From: Halorubrum rubrum
GTDB lineage: Archaea; Halobacteriota; Halobacteria; Halobacteriales; Haloferacaceae
NCBI RefSeq assembly: GCF_024494685.1
Contig: NZ_JANHDM010000008.1
Location: forward strand, 111,845-175,844
Length of the DNA stretch: 64,000 bases
Direction of reading: 5' to 3'
The position numbers were made by a program, and so were the translations under genes. The notes under the pieces were generated by a model that saw only the letters and a program-made list of their open reading frames with translations, ran no database searches and had not been told where the DNA came from. Shown here in pieces: positions 57,099-64,000 of this stretch (positions are counted from its first letter, which is position 1; each line of letters starts with the position of its first letter).

Positions 57099-58217
57099 AT
57101 GATCGGCACCACGCTCGAGGACATTCGCGACCACATCGGGCGGCTCGCGAGCGGTGACGGCGAGTACCGTCTCGTCTGTGCGCGCTACGGCGACCGCCCC
57201 GTTCCCGCGGCTGGACTCCGGTTCCCGGACCGATCCACCGCGCGGGTGGCCGCGCGAGCGACCGAGCAGTACCGGGCCGCACTCCGCCGGTACGATCCGG
57301 AGCTCCCCCGCTACGACGTCATCGTCTGCCAGCTGTACGATGAGTCCGCCCGAACCACGGTCGAGGAACCGAAGCGTTCCGATCCGGCGTCCGTGTTCGT
57401 CTCCGACGACGAGAGGGAGAGCGAGTTGGACGATGAGAGTGAACGGGGCGACGGTGACGAGCGGGACGGCGGGGACGACCGCGAGTGGGCGCTCACGGAG
57501 CCGGTCGTCAACGGCTCGGCCAAGCGTAACGAACGCCGACGGCGGTTGGTTGAGTTCTGTCATCGGATCGCCGCCGTCGTCTTCGAGTCGCTCTCGGCGA
57601 GCGGAAAGCGACGGGTCGAGGAGGCGGTGATGGACCGCTACTTCGCGCTCGCCGAACGGGTCGGCGATCCCGACGACCTCTGTCTCCGGCTGCTCGAGGG
57701 GATGGCCGCGGAACTCGCCGACCGCCTCTCACCCGACGAACAGGCGTCCATCCTCGCCGATGCGGCCGGTCGACTGGACGCTCCGACGCCGGCGGCCGCC
57801 GAACCGGTCACGGCGACGCTCGACGAGCTTCGGGGATGCGGGATCGTCGACGACTTCGATCGACGCGAACCGCCCGATTTCGACGGTGACGGTCGCCGAA
57901 CGACGGACATCCGGCTTACCGGATACGCGCTCTCTCCACGATGCGGATCGCTGCCCGTGTTGCCGATCGTCGTCGACCTCCTCGGTCGAGCCTCGAAACG
58001 GCGGCCCACGGGAACGCGGGTGGAACCGACGGACGACGGCTGGCGGGTCCGGATCGCGTTCGATGACGAAAGCGGGAGCGACGACGAGAGCAGTGAGGAA
58101 CACCGGAGCGACGACGAAAACCGGAGCGACGACGAAAACCGAAGACGGGTCGACCCGGACGGCCTGGTCGTCGCTCCGATCCGCTCGGCCGGGTCGTCCG
58201 CGTCGTCCGAGTCGTAA
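57099..58217 (+). CDS. Haloarchaeal protein of unknown function, next to iron genes
   Basis: A 372-residue acidic protein. Its N-terminal 85 residues look conserved (MIGTTLEDIRDHIGRLASGDGEYRLVCARYGDRPVPAAGLRF, then RYDVIVCQLYDES), while the middle (about 100-130) and C-terminus (about 315-345) are low-complexity Asp/Glu/Arg. An 18-base in-frame DNA repeat (58103-58138) gives RSDDEN twice. A helical block at 140-220 may form a domain. It follows the flavoprotein by 39 bases on the same strand and is probably part of the same unit. No function is inferred. Confidence 0.7.
   Translation: MIGTTLEDIRDHIGRLASGDGEYRLVCARYGDRPVPAAGLRFPDRSTARVAARATEQYRAALRRYDPELPRYDVIVCQLYDESARTTVEEPKRSDPASVFVSDDERESELDDESERGDGDERDGGDDREWALTEPVVNGSAKRNERRRRLVEFCHRIAAVVFESLSASGKRRVEEAVMDRYFALAERVGDPDDLCLRLLEGMAAELADRLSPDEQASILADAAGRLDAPTPAAAEPVTATLDELRGCGIVDDFDRREPPDFDGDGRRTTDIRLTGYALSPRCGSLPVLPIVVDLLGRASKRRPTGTRVEPTDDGWRVRIAFDDESGSDDESSEEHRSDDENRSDDENRRRVDPDGLVVAPIRSAGSSASSES
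58103..58138. repeat. Two tandem 18-base units within the 57099-58217 gene
   Basis: CCGGAGCGACGACGAAAA is repeated exactly at 58103-58120 and 58121-58138, encoding RSDDEN twice. In-frame slippage is the likely origin. Confidence 0.85.
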
Positions 58218-58287
58218 CGGACGAGCACGGAACGGCGGACGAGACGGCAACGACGACGGGGTGAACGGTCGAACCCGATCGGGAGCG

Positions 58288-59463
58288 TCAGTTACCGTCG
58301 AACCCCTGGTCGGCGAGCGCGTCCTCGAGGGCCGCGAGCAGGAACTCGACGTTCTGCGGGCGCGCGGAGTAGCCCATACAGCCGATCCGCCAGACGTCGC
58401 CCGCGAGATCGCCGAGCCCGGAGGCGATCTCGATGTCGTACTCCTCGAGGAGGTAGTCGATGACCGCGCCGTCGTCGATCCCGTCGGGCACCCTGACCGC
58501 GTTGAGGCTGGGCAGCCAGTACTCGTCTGGCGCGTTCATCTCCAGTCCGAGGTCCTGGAGGCCGGCCTTCAGGTCGCCCGCGACCGCGCGATGCCGCTCC
58601 CAGCGGCTCTCGATGCCCTCCTCGGCGACGAGCCGGAGTGCCTCGCGGATCGCGTACACGTTGGTGATCGGCGCGGTGTGGTGGTAGGCGCGCTCGTCGC
58701 CCCAGTACCCCTCCAGAAGCGAGAGGTCGAGGTACCACGACCGGGGCTGCTCGTCGCGGTCGAGCACCTTGTCCATCGCCCGGTCGTTGAGCGTGAGCGG
58801 GCTCGCGCCCGGCGGACACGAGAGGCACTTCTGTGGCCCGGAGTACGCCACGTCGACGTCCCACTCGTCGACGCGCATCTCGACGCCGCCGAGCGACGTG
58901 ACGCAGTCGGCGATGACGTACGCGTCGTGGGCGTGCGCGATGTCGGTCAGCTCGGAGACGTGCGGCTGGAGGACGCCGGTCGAGGTCTCCGCGTGGACGA
59001 ACCCGAACACGTCCGGCTGGTGGGCGTCGAACGCCGCCTCGACGTCGGCGGGGTCGAGCGGCTCGCCCCACGGCGCGTCGACCTCGACGACGTCGCCGCC
59101 GGCGCGCTCGGCCATCGAAGCCATCCGCTCGCCGAAGTAGCCGTTCGTCGGAACGAGCATCATGTCGCCGGGCTCGACGAGGTTGCCGATCGCCGCCTCC
59201 ATCGACGCCGAGCCGGTCCCCGAGACCGGGATCGTCCACCGGTTGTCGGTCCGGAACGTGTACCGCAACAGCTCTTGAACCTCGTCCATTATCTCGACGA
59301 ACGCGGGGTCGAGGTGGCCGACCAGCGGCGTGCTCATTCCGCGAAGCACCCGCGGGTGGACCTCGCTCGGCCCCGGCCCCATCAGCGTCCGGTCCGGCGG
59401 CGAGAGCTCTCCGACCTGCGGCGCTTCGGCGTCCCCGGCGATCTCCGGTGATCGATCGTGCAT
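58288..59463 (-). CDS. Serine-pyruvate/alanine-glyoxylate type aminotransferase
   Basis: A 391-residue fold-type I PLP enzyme. LMGPGPSEVHPRVLRGMSTPLVGHLDPAF is the classic start of the serine-pyruvate/alanine-glyoxylate aminotransferase group, and SGPQKCLSCPPG holds the PLP lysine. ETSTGVLQP binds the cofactor. It probably transaminates glyoxylate or hydroxypyruvate; glyoxylate made by the methylaspartate cycle would be one source. ATG at 59463 has GTTTTTCAC about 27 bases upstream. The conserved body begins some 25 residues after the start. Confidence 0.88.
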   Translation of the reverse strand: MHDRSPEIAGDAEAPQVGELSPPDRTLMGPGPSEVHPRVLRGMSTPLVGHLDPAFVEIMDEVQELLRYTFRTDNRWTIPVSGTGSASMEAAIGNLVEPGDMMLVPTNGYFGERMASMAERAGGDVVEVDAPWGEPLDPADVEAAFDAHQPDVFGFVHAETSTGVLQPHVSELTDIAHAHDAYVIADCVTSLGGVEMRVDEWDVDVAYSGPQKCLSCPPGASPLTLNDRAMDKVLDRDEQPRSWYLDLSLLEGYWGDERAYHHTAPITNVYAIREALRLVAEEGIESRWERHRAVAGDLKAGLQDLGLEMNAPDEYWLPSLNAVRVPDGIDDGAVIDYLLEEYDIEIASGLGDLAGDVWRIGCMGYSARPQNVEFLLAALEDALADQGFDGN

Positions 59464-59515
59464 ACTAGCCGTTCTCGCGGCGGACGTGAAAAACGCGACG
59501 GAACCCGAAACGGCG

Positions 59516-59575
59516 ACGGCGACGACGTCCGCGACCGAAACGGCAACGGGACGGCAACGGCGACGACGTCCGCGA
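59516..59575. repeat. Direct 19-base repeat in the aminotransferase/ThrRS gap
   Basis: ACGGCGACGACGTCCGCGA occurs exactly at 59516-59534 and 59557-59575, 41 bases apart, in the spacer upstream of the aminotransferase. The surrounding sequence is built from similar CGGCAACGG words, suggesting slippage. Confidence 0.75.
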
Positions 59576-59643
59576 TCGCGACGGTCCACGTCGATCGTCC
59601 GCTCCCGTGCGATCGATCTCCGGGAGAGTGGCGGGTTCGAGGG

Positions 59644-61596
59644 CTACTCCGCGCTCGTCACGAAGTCCGGCTCGACGCGCTTCTCCTCGTACTCCGCGAC
59701 CAGGTGGTCGACGAAGACGTCGAGGTCGACGTCGCCGCGCTGGTTCTCGAAGCGGTCGCGCACCGAGACGGTGCCGGCCTCGGCCTCGTCGTCGCCGACG
59801 ACGACCATGTACGGGAGCCGGTCGTCGTGGCCCTGGCGGATCTTGCGGCCGACCGTCCAGTCGCGGTCCTCGACCTCGACGCGGATCCCCGCGTCGGCGA
59901 GCGCGTTCTTCACGCGGTGGGCGTAGCCGAGCGTCTCGTCGGAGACGGGGAGGATCCGAACCTGTTCGGGCGCGAGCCACAGCGGGAAGTCGCCGTCGAA
60001 GTGCTCGATGAGAACCATGAAGAAGCGCTCGTAGCTCCCGTACAGCGCCCGGTGGATCATCACCGGGCGGTGCTCCTCGTTGTCCTCGCCGGTGTAGGTC
60101 AACCCGAAGCGCTCGGGCATGTTGAAATCCAGCTGGACCGTCGGCCCGTCCCAGACGCGGCCCAGGGCGTCCTCGAAGCCGAAGTCGATCTTCGGGCCGT
60201 AGAAGGCCCCGTCGCCGGGCTCGACGTCGTAGTCGTAGCCGCCGGACTCGAGCACGTCGCGCAGCTGCTCCTCGGCGGACTCCCAGATCTCGTCGCCGCC
60301 GACGGACTTCTCGGGCCGGGTCGCTAACGCGACCTCGACCTCGAGGTCGAGGGTCTCGACGACCTCGAAGATCATCCCGATGACGGACTCGATCTCTTTC
60401 CGGATCTGGTCGGGGCGGACGAAGAGATGGCCGTCGTCGATGGTGAACGACCACACCCGCGAGAGTCCCGACAGCTCGCCGCGCTGCTCCTTGCGGTACA
60501 CCTTCCCGTTCTCGAAGTAGCGTTTCGGGAGGTCGCGGTAGGACCACGACTGCTGGTCGAAGATCGTGGCGTGGCCCGGACAGTTCATGGGTTTGAGCCC
60601 GTACTCCTCGTCGTTGACGTCGAGGAGGAACATGTCCTCCTTGTAGTTCTCGTAGTGGCCGGACTTCTTCCACAGCTCCGTCCGGAACACGTGCGGCGTC
60701 TCGACCTCCTCGTAGCCGTTCTCGCGATTGAGTCCGTTCGCGAACCCGGAGAGCTCGTTCAGGACGGTCTTGCCCGGCGGGTGATACAGCGGGAGGCCCG
60801 GCCCCGTCACCGTCGGGATCGAGAAGAGGTTCATCTCCTGGCCGATCTTGCGGTGGTCGCGCTCCTCGGCCCGCTCGCGCAGTTCGAGGTGCTCCTCGAG
60901 GTCGGACTCGGAGGCGAACGCCGTCCCGTACACGCGCGTCAGGGTGTCGTTGTCCTCGTCGCCGCGCCAGTAGGCCGCCGACACCTCGAGCAGCGCCGCC
61001 GCCCCGATCTCGCCGGTCGACTCCACGTGCGGGCCCCGACAGAGGTCCTGCCAGCCGTCCTGGACGTAGAAGGTCACCTCGTCGTCGTCGGCTTCCTCCT
61101 CCAGTATCTGGCGTTTGTACTCGTTGTCGGCGTAGATCTCCATCGCGTCCTCGCGCGAGCGGACGACGCGCTCGACGTCGTAGTCGGCCGCGATGATCTC
61201 CTCCATCTCGGCCTCGATGACGTCGAGGTCGTCCTCGTCGAGGTCGACGTCGGTCACGTCGTAGTAGAACCCCTCGTCGGTCGGCGGGCCGATCGTGAGC
61301 GTCGCCTCGGGGTAGAGTCGCTGGAGCGCCTGTGCGAAGACGTGCGCGGCCGTGTGGCGCAGGACCGTCAGGTACTCGTCCGACTGGTCGGTGACGATCT
61401 CGATCCGGTCGCCGTCGGCCACCTCGGCGTGCCTCTCGACGAGCTCGCCGTCGATCTTGCCGGCGACCGTGTCGCGTCCGAGTCCGGGACCGATCTCGTA
61501 AGCGACGTCCTCGACCGTCGATCCGGCCGGCACGGAGAGCTCTGACCCGTCCGGGAGGACGACCGTCACGTCGGCGCGCGCGTCCGTCTCGCTCAT
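59644..61596 (-). CDS. thrS: Threonyl-tRNA synthetase
   Basis: The 650-residue class II enzyme charges tRNA-Thr. It is the full bacterial type: an N-terminal TGS domain (1-70), an editing SAD domain (about 70-230) with HTAAH and CRGPHVES, the catalytic core with motif 2 ([24 protein letters not shown]) and motif 3, and the C-terminal anticodon domain ([20 protein letters not shown]). Many archaea have a different N-terminal editing domain, so this enzyme was probably gained from bacteria in the haloarchaeal ancestor. ATG at 61596 has CACTTATG about 27 bases upstream. Confidence 0.96.
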   Translation of the reverse strand: MSETDARADVTVVLPDGSELSVPAGSTVEDVAYEIGPGLGRDTVAGKIDGELVERHAEVADGDRIEIVTDQSDEYLTVLRHTAAHVFAQALQRLYPEATLTIGPPTDEGFYYDVTDVDLDEDDLDVIEAEMEEIIAADYDVERVVRSREDAMEIYADNEYKRQILEEEADDDEVTFYVQDGWQDLCRGPHVESTGEIGAAALLEVSAAYWRGDEDNDTLTRVYGTAFASESDLEEHLELRERAEERDHRKIGQEMNLFSIPTVTGPGLPLYHPPGKTVLNELSGFANGLNRENGYEEVETPHVFRTELWKKSGHYENYKEDMFLLDVNDEEYGLKPMNCPGHATIFDQQSWSYRDLPKRYFENGKVYRKEQRGELSGLSRVWSFTIDDGHLFVRPDQIRKEIESVIGMIFEVVETLDLEVEVALATRPEKSVGGDEIWESAEEQLRDVLESGGYDYDVEPGDGAFYGPKIDFGFEDALGRVWDGPTVQLDFNMPERFGLTYTGEDNEEHRPVMIHRALYGSYERFFMVLIEHFDGDFPLWLAPEQVRILPVSDETLGYAHRVKNALADAGIRVEVEDRDWTVGRKIRQGHDDRLPYMVVVGDDEAEAGTVSVRDRFENQRGDVDLDVFVDHLVAEYEEKRVEPDFVTSAE

Positions 61597-61760
61597 ACCC
61601 TCGGAAAGCCGGACGAACGGCATAAGTGTTGTTCGATCCGCCCGAACGGGATCGCGAGAGTCGACGGGGCGGGTCGACGCCGGAGGTCGACGACGAGCGT
61701 CGGCGATCGGCCACCGCACCGATGGAAACACACAAACCGGGCGGCAACCCTTGCCTCTAC

Positions 61761-62741
61761 ATGACCACGCACCGCGAGCCCCTCCAGTCGGTGTTGGAGA
61801 CGGTCGGCGAGACGCCGCTCGTCCGGGTCCACGATTCGCCGGACGCGGTGCCGGTGTACGCGAAACTGGAGTCGTTCAATCCCGGCGCGAGCGTCAAGGA
61901 CCGCATCGGGACGTACATGCTCGAGGAGATGCTGGAGCGGGGCGACCTCGAACCGGGCGGAACGGTGATCGAGCCGACCGCCGGCAACACGGGGATCGGG
62001 ATCGCGGTCGCCGCCGAACAGCTCGGGGTGAACGCCGTCTTCGTCGTCCCCGAGCGCTTCTCCGTCGAGAAACAGCAGCTGATGCGGGCGCTCGGCGCGG
62101 ACGTGATCAACACGCCCACCGACGACGGGATGGGGTTCGCGATCGAGCGCGCCCACGAGATCGCCGAGGAGCTGGACGGCGCGGTGGTCCCCCAGCAGTT
62201 CTCGAACCCGCTCAACGCCGAGGCCCACTACGAGACGACGGCCCCGGAGATCGACGAGGCGCTCGACGGCGAGGTGGGGGCCGTCGTCGCCGGCTGCGGC
62301 ACCGCCGGCACCCTGATGGGCATGGCTCGCTACTTCCGCGAGCGCGAGCCCGACACCCGCGTCGTCGCCGTCGAGCCCGCCGGCTCCGCGTACCGCGAGT
62401 TCTTCGGCGAGGACGTCGACCACGAGGAGTACAAGACCGAGGGGATCGGCACCCACGACATCGGGACCAACGAGCTGTTCGATCCCGACCTCGTCGACGA
62501 GATCCGCGCGATCCCTGACCGCGAGGTCCACGAGGAGATGGCCCGGCTCGCGAGCGAGGAGGGCCACCTCGTCGCCTCCTCGTCGGCCGCGAACGCGCTC
62601 GCCGCCAAACGGGTCGCCCGCGGGATCCGCGACGAGGAGGTCGACGCCCCCCACGCGAGCGTCGTGACCGTCTTCCCCGACTCCGCCGAGCGCTACCTCT
62701 CGAAGGGCGTCTACCGCGACTTCGAGGAGTGGGAGGGGTAG
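61761..62741 (+). CDS. PLP-dependent cysteine synthase/cystathionine beta-synthase family enzyme
   Basis: A 326-residue fold-type II enzyme. The PLP lysine is Lys46 in [17 protein letters not shown] binds the substrate carboxylate, and [10 protein letters not shown] binds phosphate. It is close to CysK and the catalytic core of cystathionine beta-synthase, and probably makes cysteine from an activated serine with sulfide. ATG at 61761 is chosen because the core family starts there ([20 protein letters not shown]); the ATG at 61722 would add a 13-residue polar extension. It is divergent from thrS. Confidence 0.88.
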   Translation: MTTHREPLQSVLETVGETPLVRVHDSPDAVPVYAKLESFNPGASVKDRIGTYMLEEMLERGDLEPGGTVIEPTAGNTGIGIAVAAEQLGVNAVFVVPERFSVEKQQLMRALGADVINTPTDDGMGFAIERAHEIAEELDGAVVPQQFSNPLNAEAHYETTAPEIDEALDGEVGAVVAGCGTAGTLMGMARYFREREPDTRVVAVEPAGSAYREFFGEDVDHEEYKTEGIGTHDIGTNELFDPDLVDEIRAIPDREVHEEMARLASEEGHLVASSSAANALAAKRVARGIRDEEVDAPHASVVTVFPDSAERYLSKGVYRDFEEWEG

Positions 62742-62886
62742 CGGAGGACCTCCTTCGATTCTGAACGACCCCCCTCGTGGTGGGCGCGATTCGATCTTGA
62801 ACTCTCACCGCTGTTCGTCATCCGATCAGTGGGAGTACCGTTGTCGTTATGAGTAGCCGGCTCCGTTGGGAGACCCTCTTTCAGGC

Positions 62887-63069
62887 TTGACATCCTCCCC
62901 GCGCTGAAGCGCGAGGATTCCCACGGCACTGCGCCGCTGAGTTGGGATATTGTGGGTTACGACGTGACCTGTTCTTGAGGCGCGAATGCGCCAGTTTCCG
63001 TGTCAAACAGGAACGCCGATGGCTGTGCCAACCAGCCGTTACTCCTATTCACCGAGAGATTCGGTGAAT
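62887..63069 (-). ncRNA. Possible omega RNA (guide RNA) overlapping the 3' end of tnpB
   Basis: In TnpB systems the guide RNA scaffold covers the 3' end of tnpB and the right end, and the guide lies just outside. Here two hairpins fit: 63047-63069 (arms of 9 bases inside tnpB) and the right-end hairpin 62892-62918. The guide would begin below 62887. Boundaries are estimated. Confidence 0.4.
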
Positions 63070-64000
63070 TCGGAGATACTTTCTGCCGAATGTTTTCTGC
63101 ACCGTTTATGTCCGCGTTCGCCACTGTACCGCACTCATCGCAGACATACAGTCCGCGTTCAACACGGTTCGCGTCACGCTTTCGACCACAGCACGAGCAC
63201 GACTTCGAGGTATCCCGCTCAGACACCTTTTCAACCGTGATGCCTTCCATCTCGGCTTTGTATTCGAGGAGGTCGGTGAACCGGTCGAACGCCCACGAGT
63301 GGAGGTCAAGATTGCCATGCTTGCCCCAGTTCTTCGCCTCGGCGTTCTCTTCATCCTCACGGATGCCGGAGAGATCACCCACCACGATCGTTCCAATTTT
63401 CTCGTCAACACACTGCTGGATGATGTGCTTGGAGAGGGTGTGAAAGTAGTGAGTACGGCGGGCCGACTTCTTCTGGTTCAGTCGCGTGGCCTGCTCGGAG
63501 TCCGAGTCGTCACACCGAGCGATTCGCTTGCTGAAGTAGTAGTCGTCCTGTTTCAAGCAGTTCAGCGGGTATAGCTCGCTGTGACCGTCTTCATACGCGA
63601 GTGCAGCGAAGTTGTTGATCCCGAGATCAACACCGACCGTCTTCTCACCGGGGGCTTCGTTCACGTCGATCTTGACCTTACAGACGAAGTGGAGTTCCCA
63701 TTCCTCACCCGTCCAGGCAATTTTGACTTGTTGGACGCTCTCCACGGTGGAGAGGTCAACATTCGGGCGAGTCTGGTACTTACACAGGACAAAGTCCGAC
63801 CAGTACTCCTTCAGGTTCGATCCGTTTGAGAGCCGAACGCGGTTGTACTGGGTGTCGAGTTTGAAGCCTTTCTGCTTGAATGTGACCGTGGAACGCGGGT
63901 GGTCGTCACCGTGTTTGCGGTATCCGGGCGGGTTCGCTCGCGTGTCTCCGTTGCGTCGCTTGCCGTACCAACCGTTGAACGCCTCAGCGAGTTCTTGAAG
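62957..64000 (-). CDS. tnpB: TnpB-type RNA-guided nuclease, 5' end outside window
   Basis: The last 347 residues are present and open throughout to the window edge, so the start is missing. RuvC-like motifs: VGVDLGINN (Asp), VVGDLSGIRED (canonical Glu replaced by Gly), ANADINGAENI (Asp); a zinc ribbon CSCCGRKRD...CDEC lies between the last two. LLEYKAEMEGI follows motif II and could offer another Glu. TnpB proteins are guided by omega RNA to cut DNA next to a short motif. The Gly is common in this haloarchaeal clade as I recall it. The start seen at 63745 (GTG) is internal. Confidence 0.88.
   Translation of the reverse strand, partial: LQELAEAFNGWYGKRRNGDTRANPPGYRKHGDDHPRSTVTFKQKGFKLDTQYNRVRLSNGSNLKEYWSDFVLCKYQTRPNVDLSTVESVQQVKIAWTGEEWELHFVCKVKIDVNEAPGEKTVGVDLGINNFAALAYEDGHSELYPLNCLKQDDYYFSKRIARCDDSDSEQATRLNQKKSARRTHYFHTLSKHIIQQCVDEKIGTIVVGDLSGIREDEENAEAKNWGKHGNLDLHSWAFDRFTDLLEYKAEMEGITVEKVSERDTSKSCSCCGRKRDANRVERGLYVCDECGTVANADINGAENIRQKVSPNSPNLSVNRSNGWLAQPSAFLFDTETGAFAPQEQVTS
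63047..63069. repeat. Inverted repeat with 9-base arms within tnpB
   Basis: ATTCACCGA (63047-63055) and TCGGTGAAT (63061-63069) are exact inverted arms around 5 bases in the last 40 codons of tnpB. They could fold in the overlapping guide RNA. Confidence 0.7.

Larger units (their letters stand above)
62887..64000 (-). mobile_element. IS200/IS605-type tnpB element (IS1341-like), left part outside window
   Basis: The right end is at about 62887 and contains a hairpin: ATCCTC (62892-62897), CCC bulge, GCGC-TGAA-GCGC, GAGGAT (62913-62918). tnpB follows on the minus strand and continues past the window. The element is visibly poorer in G+C than its surroundings, a sign of transfer. No tnpA is visible; the left end is not in the window. 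Confidence 0.85.

Noticed and set aside
58103..58138. Tandem repeat as a CRISPR or regulatory element
   Set aside because: It is in frame, inside a coding region, and encodes a repeated hexapeptide.

Overview
The window is chromosomal DNA of a haloarchaeon, most likely Halorubrum-like (genus is an inference). The supporting signs are very G+C-rich coding DNA, strongly acidic proteins, archaeal genes (topoisomerase VI, Dph6, dehydroquinate synthase II, Bat/HTH-10 regulator, SAMP-type JAMM peptidase), and AT-rich TATA boxes about 27 bases upstream of many start codons, the mark of leaderless transcripts. No rRNA, tRNA or CRISPR array was seen.

1-8 kb: central metabolism. A MaoC-type hydratase (cut by the window edge), a CitE-type lyase and a glutamate dehydrogenase suggest the haloarchaeal methylaspartate cycle. 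Next come Dph6, a monothiol glutaredoxin, and glucose dehydrogenase overlapped by gfcR, the regulator of sugar catabolism; a near-perfect palindrome covers the gdh promoter.

9-18 kb: a nine-gene Mrp/Mnh Na+/H+ antiporter operon on the minus strand, mostly joined by 4-base overlaps, with a nucleoside-phosphorylase-like gene at its end.

18-35 kb: housekeeping and mixed genes. These are CoaBC, topoisomerase VI A and B, a JAMM peptidase, a creatininase-family hydrolase beside a ureohydrolase, two amidotransferase/DJ-1 type genes, a Tat-exported protein, an SDR, a cold-shock protein, an M20 peptidase and a MATE exporter. A lone copy of a TnpB-element end lies at 27.08 kb.

34-43.5 kb: an acetate island on the minus strand. 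It has two acetyl-CoA synthetases, a Bat-type regulator with a degenerate integrase-like N-terminus, a two-part solute/sodium symporter (DUF4212 plus SSS) and a universal stress protein.

44-50.5 kb: aromatic amino acid synthesis, with trpCBA behind two TGTACA boxes, then the archaeal-type first two shikimate-pathway enzymes.

50.6-62.7 kb: a renalase-like flavoprotein, M32 carboxypeptidase, acyltransferase, threonine aldolase, a decayed iron-siderophore binding-protein gene that keeps a perfect DtxR-type operator, a small protein coupled to a flavoprotein, a serine-pyruvate-type aminotransferase, ThrRS and a cysteine synthase family enzyme.

62.9-64 kb: the 3' part of an IS200/IS605-type tnpB element running off the window, with its right end and a likely overlapping guide RNA.

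The most unusual items are the iron-box pseudogene, the TRP-box-like promoter, the integrase/Bat fusion, the duplicated insert in Top6B, the lone TnpB right end, and TnpB with glycine at its usual catalytic glutamate. No entirely new defence or mobile system was found.
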